From positions 1 through 12,688 of the forward strand of contig DCIP01000239.1 of assembly GCA_002317115.1 (NCBI GenBank): a stretch of 12,688 nucleotides of DNA. Reading direction: 5' to 3'. Below the pieces are notes generated by a model. That model saw only the letters and a list, made by a program, of their open reading frames with translations. It did not search any database and was not told the origin of the DNA. The first letter of the stretch is position 1; the number at the start of each line of letters is the position of its first letter. The translations under genes and the position numbers were made by a program. Source of the DNA: Candidatus Scybalocola fimicaballi (GTDB lineage: Bacteria > Bacteroidota > Bacteroidia > Bacteroidales > Paludibacteraceae). Positions 1 through 7,900 of the stretch are shown one piece after another.

Positions 1-2
1 AT

Positions 3-27
3 CCAATACTTTTGCTTAAAATATTGG
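3..27. repeat. Short inverted repeat near window edge
   Basis: A 6-bp inverted repeat, ccaata at 3-8 and tattgg at 22-27, with a 13-base AT-rich loop. It lies in the gene-free tail downstream of the isomerase gene. No T-tract follows on either strand, so it is not a convincing intrinsic terminator, and it may be chance in AT-rich DNA. Confidence 0.25.
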
Positions 28-60
28 TAAATATATGCGAGTGTAAATCATTGATTTTTT

Positions 61-87
61 TAACGCTCGCCCTACGGGCTCGCGTTA
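61..87. repeat. Near-perfect intergenic palindrome (REP-like hairpin)
   Basis: TAACGC and GCGTTA form the outer stem, and GCCC and GGGC the inner stem around a TAC loop, with a symmetrical two-base TC/TC internal mismatch. The element is much more GC-rich than its surroundings, lies 67 bases past the isomerase stop codon, and has a T-run on its left flank only. On the minus strand, the direction of upstream transcription, it is followed by A residues, so it is not a standard terminator. Its shape suggests a repetitive extragenic palindrome. No second copy exists in this window, so that reading is inference. Confidence 0.45.
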
Positions 88-97
88 GAGGGTGGGA

Positions 98-116
98 TAA
101 GGACGTTCCGTCCTTA
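98..116. repeat. Perfect 7-bp palindrome next to the REP-like hairpin
   Basis: TAAGGAC (98-104) pairs perfectly with GTCCTTA (110-116) across a five-base GTTCC loop. It sits 11 bases from the palindrome at 61-87, so the two make a double-hairpin unit between the isomerase gene and whatever lies beyond the window edge. No T-tract follows on the minus strand (the next bases there are TCCCACC). It could be the second half of a mobile intergenic repeat, or a factor-independent 3' stabilising structure for the isomerase transcript. Confidence 0.4.
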
Positions 117-153
117 ACAATCCTCATTTTTTACAACAACATCAACTGTAATG

Positions 154-756
154 TTATTTGCTCTGCTCTCTTGATTTTTCACCAAGGTAACCGCCATGAT
201 GACGTTTGGCGTATTCCTCGTTTGTGAATTTGATCTTCTTCATTGTGCCGACGACGATGATATCTCCTATCACTGTCATCATTGTCGTAGAAGTGGTTGG
301 TGTCAAGCCGAGTATACACACTTCCTTTGGATTGCCTGTGTATAGGCAGATATCAGCCTCTTTTGCCAACTGGCTCTCTTTGTTTCCTGTGATGACAATA
401 AACTTCACATCAGGTCGTAGGCCTCTTGCCAAAGCTGTAAGCTCACATATCTCACGTGTCTTACCTGAGTTGGAAATCAAAAGCATGACGTCGTTTGGCT
501 GCAACACGCCCAAATCTCCATGCTGAGCCTCACTTGGATGTAGGAACACTGCTGGTGTGCCGGTTGAGCTGAAAGTTGTGGCGATATTCATGGCAATCTG
601 TCCTGCCTTACCCATGCCACTTGTCACAAGTTTGCCTTTCTTTGTGTGGACTTGCTCAATAATCAAGTCGACAGCATTCTCATAGTCGTCTGTAACAGGA
701 AGCGAAAGGATTGCGTTTGCCTCGTGCTCCAATATCTTCTTTATATCTTCTTTCAT
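154..756 (-). CDS. kdsD: D-arabinose-5-phosphate isomerase, single SIS domain (KdsD type)
   Basis: Predicted cytoplasmic aldose-ketose isomerase converting D-ribulose 5-phosphate to D-arabinose 5-phosphate, the first step of Kdo synthesis for lipopolysaccharide. The 200-residue product is one SIS domain: phosphosugar loop SGMGKAG (about 46-52), the family-specific HPSEAQHGD segment (73-81), SNSGKT (95-100), TPTTSTT (152-158) and a C-terminal RHHGGYLG (185-192) resembling the HPGG-LG motif of KdsD enzymes. It lacks the two C-terminal CBS domains of the Escherichia coli enzyme, matching the short form known from Bacteroides. The ATG at 756 is preferred. A longer frame opening with TTG at 783 would begin inside the promoter -7 box (781-788) and so upstream of the predicted transcript start. 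The gene is monocistronic here, 110 bases after the J-domain gene's stop. Another SIS sugar-phosphate isomerase (for example 6-phospho-3-hexuloisomerase) is the main alternative, but the HPSEAxHGDLG segment argues against it. Confidence 0.9.
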   Translation of the reverse strand: MKEDIKKILEHEANAILSLPVTDDYENAVDLIIEQVHTKKGKLVTSGMGKAGQIAMNIATTFSSTGTPAVFLHPSEAQHGDLGVLQPNDVMLLISNSGKTREICELTALARGLRPDVKFIVITGNKESQLAKEADICLYTGNPKEVCILGLTPTTSTTMMTVIGDIIVVGTMKKIKFTNEEYAKRHHGGYLGEKSREQSK

Positions 757-780
757 TGCCACTACTAATTTTTGAGTCCA

Positions 781-810
781 CAAAGGTAATTTCTAAATGT
801 CAAATTTCAA
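781..810 (-). promoter_or_regulatory. Bacteroidetes-type promoter of the isomerase gene
   Basis: Read on the minus strand, a TTG (-33 element, 808-810) is followed by 19 bases and then TACCTTTG (781-788), an exact match to the Bacteroidetes -7 consensus TAnnTTTG. Transcription should begin near 775, giving a leader of about 20 bases before the ATG at 756. This fixes the start codon, because the in-frame TTG at 781-783 overlaps the -7 box. It also suggests the isomerase is transcribed independently of the J-domain gene upstream. Confidence 0.7.
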
Positions 811-866
811 TGCGAAATGCGAAAAAAAGGAGCCGAGGGCATACGAGTCTATATACTATTATAAAT

Positions 867-1829
867 TTAGCCTCTGATTTTTTCGTAAGCCTCATTAATC
901 TTCGCCATCAATTCATTGCACTCCTTTATCCTGCTCATATTCTTCAATAAATCGGGATGATGCTGCAACGCGAGATTATGATAGGCTTGTTTGATCTCTT
1001 TGTCGGACGCGTTTTCTTCCAAGCCAAGAATAGAATAGTATTTCTTCAGCTTCGACGTCGACTCTCTGCTCTGAGTTTCTTCTCTCTTCTTTTTCCCATC
1101 AGCATCATTTGCAAAACTTCTACGAAACGCCGAATATTTTTCTTTATAGATTTCTTTGTTTCGTTTCCATTTCCGCTGATATATAACGATTTCGCTACTC
1201 TCAATAAAGTAGTCAACAATTTCCATCAACAATTCCCATTCATCATCTTGGATCCCATCCTCCAATACAGCAATTTGAAACAATATGTCAATTATTGCTT
1301 CTTGTTCCTCAATCGGTTTTTCTTTTATCAGTCTTAAGGATTCCTCATAGTCTTCATCCGAATAATCTCTCACAAAGCCGAATTCACTCAAGTCATTTAT
1401 GTCTGAACGTAATTTTTCCTTCAATAATTCTAATTGCTTTAATATGGGATGTCCATTCAGCCTGCACATTCTCTGCACTAATGGCATGTACAGTTTCTTA
1501 TATTTTATAAATTCATACCTGCGTTTCGCTTGGGCTTCGTCCAATCCTAATTTTTTTAAGAAATCTCTTCTTCTTAAAAATTTCTTAATAGGCGGATATA
1601 CTAATCCTTTGCCACACATCACAGACATAATAAAAGTTATAATCACATATACTCCTACTTCTGTTGTTAATAGTCTAGTATCCTTAACTATCTTGACAAA
1701 AAAAATCTCAAAGATGAAAATGAATACAACGAAAACAAGAATACCCAACCCGACATCCTGGGGATCAGAAAGTTCAGTGGACTCATATTCTTCACAATAT
1801 TCTTTATCAGACATCTGTATTTTATTCAT
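867..1829 (-). CDS. Membrane-anchored DjlA-like co-chaperone: TerB-like region plus C-terminal J-domain
   Basis: Probable inner-membrane J-protein that would recruit and stimulate DnaK at the membrane. From the ATG at 1829 it has 320 residues. Two hydrophobic segments (about 26-48 and 58-78) are separated by a short loop. A charged helical middle follows, including a stretch at about 157-212 (LFQIAVLEDGIQDDEW) that resembles the acidic helix pairs of TerB/DjlA proteins. A Lys/Arg/Glu-rich linker (about 220-260) leads to a compact J-domain (about 261-320) with YYSILGL, the catalytic HPD (291-293) and a final KINEAYEKIRG helix. The order membrane, TerB-like, J-domain matches DjlA, although DjlA has one membrane segment. 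An upstream in-frame TTG (1853) and a downstream ATG (1814) are alternative starts. No glycine-rich or zinc-finger region is present, so it is not DnaJ itself. The gene is visibly AT-richer and Lys-richer than its neighbours. The J-domain is certain; the TerB assignment rests on pattern only. Confidence 0.82.
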   Translation of the reverse strand: MNKIQMSDKEYCEEYESTELSDPQDVGLGILVFVVFIFIFEIFFVKIVKDTRLLTTEVGVYVIITFIMSVMCGKGLVYPPIKKFLRRRDFLKKLGLDEAQAKRRYEFIKYKKLYMPLVQRMCRLNGHPILKQLELLKEKLRSDINDLSEFGFVRDYSDEDYEESLRLIKEKPIEEQEAIIDILFQIAVLEDGIQDDEWELLMEIVDYFIESSEIVIYQRKWKRNKEIYKEKYSAFRRSFANDADGKKKREETQSRESTSKLKKYYSILGLEENASDKEIKQAYHNLALQHHPDLLKNMSRIKECNELMAKINEAYEKIRG

Positions 1830-1864
1830 ATTGGAATCTAAAGTTTCTTTCAAATGCTAATATA

Positions 1865-1893
1865 CAAACAAAACAGGAAATCTAATTGGCAAA
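1865..1893 (-). promoter_or_regulatory. Possible promoter of the J-domain gene
   Basis: On the minus strand TTTG (1890-1893), 17 bases, then TTTGTTTG (1865-1872), which matches the Bacteroidetes -7 consensus TAnnTTTG at all fixed positions except the A. A promoter is expected here because a strong terminator ends the preceding transcript at 1895-1928. Spacing is at the short end, so this is a weak call. Confidence 0.3.
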
Positions 1894-1894
1894 T

Positions 1895-1928
1895 AAAAAA
1901 AAGGCGACGTGATTGCTCGCGTCGCCTT
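1895..1928 (-). terminator. Intrinsic terminator of the giant GH8 gene
   Basis: Perfect 9-bp stem, AAGGCGACG (1901-1909) with CGTCGCCTT (1920-1928), and a 10-base loop. On the minus strand the stem runs into eight T residues (1895-1902, partly overlapping the stem base). The hairpin starts only five bases after the TAA stop at 1934-1936. This is a textbook Rho-independent terminator isolating the giant gene from the J-domain gene. Confidence 0.85.
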
Positions 1929-1933
1929 TGGGA

Positions 1934-4900
1934 TTATTCATTGATCAAAGTGAAGTGTCCGACATATTTCTTTCGGATCTCATCAATCCAAATCTCATAC
2001 CAATAATCGGTAGACGGCATTCTCTTTCCAAGATACATTCCATCCCACGATTCGTCTCCCTTGATCTCAGCAAGTTTCTTTCCATAACGGTCGAAGATTG
2101 TGACCTTGGCATCTGGATATGCCTCTGCCACTGTCTCTGACATAAACGCGTCGTTTACACCGTCGTTGTTTGGAGTAATCACTGAAGGGAACTCAATGCC
2201 AGGGGCCTCAGTTATGAACTCGAAGTCACTCTTACATCCGTACTCATCCATGATGTACGCAGTGTGTGATCCATATTTCAAATTATTGAATCTATCTGAA
2301 GTCTGGAATTCACTATTGTCAACCTTATACATAACGTCAGTCGATTCGTTGTTTGCTGATGGTATGATAGTCACGTCACGATAACCCTTCTGATCGACTG
2401 CCTCGATAGATGGATATCCAACCACCTTGATTGTAGACTTCGCTGTAACTGCCTCACAAACTCCATTTGAAAGAGACACAGTGTAAACCGTCTCTCCTAT
2501 CAAATCAGCAGGAGCCTTGAAGATTGGTGATGTAGACAACTCGTCGCCAGCATCATTCTTCCATGAGTACTTACGAGGTTTTCCAGCAGTGATTTTTGTC
2601 GACAAATTAATCTTATTTGCTGACATACACACTATCGTATCTGTTGGTGAAACCGTGAACTCAATTGGTTCTTCCACATCAACAAGAATTGAATCCTTAA
2701 CCTCACATCCTCCTGTTTGCGAAACTGAGAATCGATATGTTGTTGTCTCAGTTGGCGATACAGCAGCCTCCAAACCTGTTGCTGTTAGAGTAGAATTACT
2801 CTCCCACTCTATCTTGGCAGTCGAAGGTGTAAGTGATTTCAAACCAATTGCCACTGTCGATCCTTCACATACAGTTGTGTCGTCAGCAATCTTTGTAAAC
2901 TTAGGAGCCTCTGACACTGTCAATTCTCCGTATGTCTCATCCACCACACAGTTTCTGTTTGTGATAGTGTAAGTGTACTTACCGGCATCAGATGCTTTAG
3001 CCGACGCAATTGAAATAGAATTTGAAGTGCTGATAGGAGAACCATCCAACTGCCATTCTACACTTGGAGTCTCGCTACAAGTGAATTTCAACTCCATCGC
3101 ATATTTAGCACCCTCACATAGAATTGTATCCTTAGATATTGTATTATTCTTTATTCCTGCATCGTAGACAACAATCTTCTGGCTTGTCTCACACTCATTA
3201 ACGAATGTCACCTCATACTCTCCAGCTTCAGTCAAACTGATTGTCTGTGCTGTCTCACCGTTGCTCCAATTGAACTTGTTGTCATCCGACTCCAAATCAG
3301 CGAGCAATGTGTAGTTCTCACCACATGCATAGAATGAGATTGGATCTCCATGAGCAGAGATTGTCTCTGTATTGCCATTCTTCTCTGTAAAAATAATTGA
3401 ACCCTTTACCTCACCCTGACCGATCTTAACTGTATAGTCAGCTTTCTTAGTACAATATCCATCAGAAACAGTAACCTCAAACTTAGTTGGCTTAGTCAAC
3501 GCATCGCTTACAAAGTTGCCTGTCTCTGGTTTAGTAGAGTTGTTAGTTAGGTTCCAAGTATAAGTAAGATCAGCATCGTAAGTATCACCCTTAACCAAAG
3601 CGTCCAACTCTACAGATGCGTCAGGACAAGCAGAAGCTGCACCGACGATTGACAACGAGTCGATTCTATGAATCTCAACATAAATCTCCTCTGGGTTTGA
3701 ACTCTGACACTTGATAGTTGTGTCGTTTGGCATCTTGAAATAACCCATCACCTTGTAATGACCTGTCTTGTCGATAGCGTTAGGGTTATTCAAAGGAGCG
3801 CCGCTCTCATCTGTAAATGATGAATATACATTAGAGACGTCGTTGCTTACCACCCACATTGTGTCAAGGTTAACGGCTCTTGAACATACAGTGTCGAAAT
3901 GTGTCTTAAGCTGAGGTCGTGCATAAACGATGACCTTAACTGGCACTGTCGACGACTCTGCTCCACCTTCGTCTACCTGACATACATAGTATGTTGTTGT
4001 ATCTGTAGGCTGAGAAGATGTCTTAGCTGTTGAGATCACAGGAGCTGATGTCTCAATTCCTCCCTTCGACTTGTCAGCGTCGTACCATTTCAAAGTGTAT
4101 GTAGGATCTGTTTTCTCCACATAATCCTCGATACGGTCCTCTGCTGCTACATCCTCACAGAAGCGAGCGACCTTTGTCTTTGGCACTGGAGTCAAACTGA
4201 CAATCACGTCGACGTCGCTCAATACGCTCTCACATCCGTCCTCGTCCTTCTGGCTTACATAATACTTAAGCTTAACATCTACAGTCATGCTCTTGTCGGC
4301 TGTTGGCACTGGAGCTGAAGTTAACTCTTTCATATCCTCATCATACCAAACAAGAGTCATATCCTTGCCTGGAGTGACAGCCGACTCATCCTGAGCAAGC
4401 AAATTCTTGAATGTTCCGTCTGTCAAAGTATCACCCAATGTGTATGTGATCACGTTGTTGACTGCAGGAGCATCAATATGCTTAACAGTGACGTCAAGTG
4501 TTGTAGTGTCTCCCTTACATACATGGTCTTTTGCGATTGTGTAAGTTGGCACAACCTTGTATGTGTTAGTTGTAGTTGAAGAGACCTTCGATGTCGACGG
4601 AGTCAACGCGTCGTCATCAAGTTTCACTCCACCAAGATACCACTCAAACTTAGATGCGTTGTCCGCCTTGACATATTCGCTCAACGATGACGCATCAGTC
4701 GTAGCGACAAGTTTTTCAGCAGTGGCATCCTCACAATATGATACTGGAGCTGTGATTGCTGATCCAACACCTACTGTAGTGATTGTGATCTCTGCGACGT
4801 CGCTCTCAGCAGTTCCATTTGTTGACTTAACATAATACTTAGTCTCACCTGGAGTCTCGCTCTTGAATGGAGTTGGCTCATCAACCGGAGCACCACTCGC

Positions 4901-7900
4901 GTCGCACCAGATCAAAGTCTGTCCCTTCTCAGGAGTTTCAACCAATGCTGTCACATCGACAGTCTCACCGATACACAACGTTGTGTCGCTCACCTTTGGT
5001 TTATTTGAACTTGTGATATAGATCACAACCTTCTCTCTTTCACTCTCACAACCACCCTTAGAGATTGCGCTAACGTAATAAGTAATTGTATCCTCTGTTG
5101 CGACAGACACCATGATTGGAGTACGCAAAGAGTCTGTTGATGTCTCCGACTCATACCATACCACACGTCCATCCTCCGAAGTGGCAAGTTTAGTGATATC
5201 CTCCTTACCAACGCCAACGGCAAATTCCTTAGGAGAAGTCACTGTAGGCACAGCAGGGATAGCCTCCTTAGAGACCTCCATCATCTGAATTGCACCAGTA
5301 CACTTAGTTGTTTTATCTGTAACAGTGTAGTAGTATTCGCCATGAACATTCTCACCGTCGATATTAAGATCCTCCACCTCAAATGCTCCGACGTTGTCGA
5401 TATACCAAGTCAAATCGAATCCTTCGATACCTGCCTTCGATAAATCAAGAGATTCACCGTCACACAATGCGACGCCGTTCTCCAAAGCCTTCTCTGGAAG
5501 CGGATTAACTGTTAGTTTAACAGGATCAGACGACAACTTACAACCTGGAATCTCCTCGTTGTAAACAGTCACTGAATATGAACCTGTCTCCTTAACGAAG
5601 AACGAATCTGCCTTGATTGGCTTTTCATTCAACGATGTCTTACCACTAAAGAACTCGTATGTGTAGTTCTTAGACTTTGGAGTTGCCACAGTCTTGATAT
5701 AAGTGCTGTCGCCATCACAAATCTCCTCAAGAGCCAAACTTGCGACGACCTCTGTCAAATCACACTCAACCTCACCACACTCAACTGTGTTAAGCACCTT
5801 CAACGAATCAAGTCCGTAGACTGTAGCCCAACCGTAGTTGTTGACAAACTTATCGCAAGCATCAACAGTGGCATCGAATGTATAGACAACCGAATCATTA
5901 GGAGCCATAGCATCCTTAGCTGTTGTTGCGAATGTAGGCCATGTGATCGTATGCTTTGACGCATCATATGTTCCCTTATCTGAAATATTTGTGATATCAG
6001 AAAGCTCAGCTGGAAGATCATCTCCAATTGTGATATCAAACGCGTAATCAAGATTTGTCTTGAACTGAGACATCTGGCAGCTTGCATTACCATTACTGTT
6101 GACGTAAGCTCCGAAATATCCAGGGCCCTTAGCAGTCACGTTCCAATCCTTGGCAACGTTTGTCCACTCGTCATCCTCGTCGTTGATATACATATAAAGT
6201 TTCTCTCCCTTAAGGACGAACTTGAACTTAACCTCAGTAGATGATCCCATGAATGTGATTGGCGAATCCTGCCAGCTTGTACCCTGAGCGTCAATCTGCT
6301 TACCATTGTCATACAAGTAGAATCCGAAGAAATTCTTACCATCCTTGTTGACCATGATCTTCATAGCCACTCCCTTGAAGTCTGCCTTACCTGGAGTACC
6401 GCCCTCGTATCTGAACACGATATAAGTCTCCTGGTTGTTAGAACCGTCTTCGATTGTGAAGAACACCTCTCCATCAGCACCATAACAATGGTCGTGAGCG
6501 AAGAAGAATGGTGTACCGTCGCCCTTAGTCTGAAGTTTGTATCCCTTTGTTCCAATCTCTGGCAAAATACCATTGCCAAGTTTGATTAGTCCACTTGTCG
6601 ACTTACAGTCAACATCAGTAGTGCTTCCAAGAGTATTCTTGAATGTAAGTGTATAAGAGATGTCGTCACCGATCATCACCTTCTTCTTTGATGCCTTCTT
6701 GAACAAAGCATCCTGAGGCTCAGCCTGTGGTGGCAACTCTGTACATGTTGTCATCAACTCTACTCTTGATGAATCTGGAGAGTCAGTCTTTGAACTGATC
6801 CATGCCACATTCATATAATATGTATCGTCGACGTCAGGGCAACCCAAATCTCTTGCCTTACACATGTAGACAAGTTTATCTTGCTCACCGACCAACATAG
6901 TTGGGATTGTCCACTTAACAATACCTGTGTAACCAGCGCTCTTAGGATTAGCGGCAGGAGTATAAGTAGCCTTGATCTTCTCTCCCTTGTCGTCCTTCAA
7001 CGCTGTACTATCCTTCCAACATACCCACTCCAACTCGTATGGGATAGTATCTATTACAGTAACATCGTATGCCTCACGTCCTGGAAGCGGTCCACGTCCG
7101 ATGATACGTCTCCATGTATAACCGTCGAACTCCTCAACCAACACACGATCGTAATTATCGTTATCCAACGGATCACAAGCGTAACGTGAGTGAACAGTCA
7201 CATCGTAACCCAAGTTGTTGTAGTCGGCGAAGTTTGGAGAGACAAGTGTATAGATCTGAGCCTGTCCATCGAGGTTGTTGATCTCCAACTTTGGATCGTA
7301 AGACCAGTCGTCCTTAACTCGCTCTGTCACCTGCTGAGCAGGGTTTGTCTTCAATACAGTACGGAAGAAACATGGTCCCCAACCTCCCTTATGAAGCAAA
7401 TACTTGGAATCCAACTTGTCATATACATGAGTAGTTGTGGCCATCAATGTCTTAGGGAACTGGATCATGATTCTCTGGTTCCACTTTCCGTGCTCATCAC
7501 TACCAGTAGGCAGCTTCTGATATGTAAACTTAGTTGTGGCACCGTTAGGCATCCAACCATACTTAGTCATATCATTACCGTTATCCAACTGGAATGTCCA
7601 ACCTGTAGGGTTATCTGCCTCATCATACAAACCGATTGCAGCTCCATCATTCATGAAATATGACATACGGTAGTTACCCAAATCGATGTAAGCCTCGTGA
7701 GCATCATTCCAGAAACGGTAGAACTGACGGAATCCATACGACTCCATGATTGTGTTTCCGTATGATAGGTTGACGTGGTCACGTCCACCGTTCATCCATG
7801 AGCCTTCACCACCCTCTGAACTATTTGAGAACTCCACTGTGAATGTCACAGCATCGTTAGGATTAAGTTTTGTACGGTTAGCCTTCTTCTTAATCATCAA

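Noticed and set aside
61..116. The two palindromes as the isomerase terminator
   Set aside because: On the minus strand the first is followed by TCCCACCCTC and the second by A residues, so the T-tract needed for intrinsic termination is missing.
822..840. Possible terminator after the J-domain gene: GCC-CTC-GGC followed by a T-run on the minus strand
   Set aside because: The stem is only three base pairs with a three-base loop, too weak to call. The T-run may simply be part of the upstream region of the isomerase promoter.
1399..1860. Plus-strand open frame of 153 codons opposite the J-domain gene
   Set aside because: It is antisense to a gene with clear J-domain and membrane motifs, has no recognisable domain or promoter, and its hydrophobic pattern mirrors the opposite strand.
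2210..5752. Ig-module array as a CRISPR or DNA tandem repeat, or an assembly artefact
   Set aside because: The repetition is visible only at protein level; the DNA copies are strongly diverged and in frame, and there are no identical spaced repeats.
7190..7663. Plus-strand open frame of 157 codons inside the giant gene
   Set aside because: Fully contained in the uninterrupted giant frame, with low-complexity composition and no start signals.
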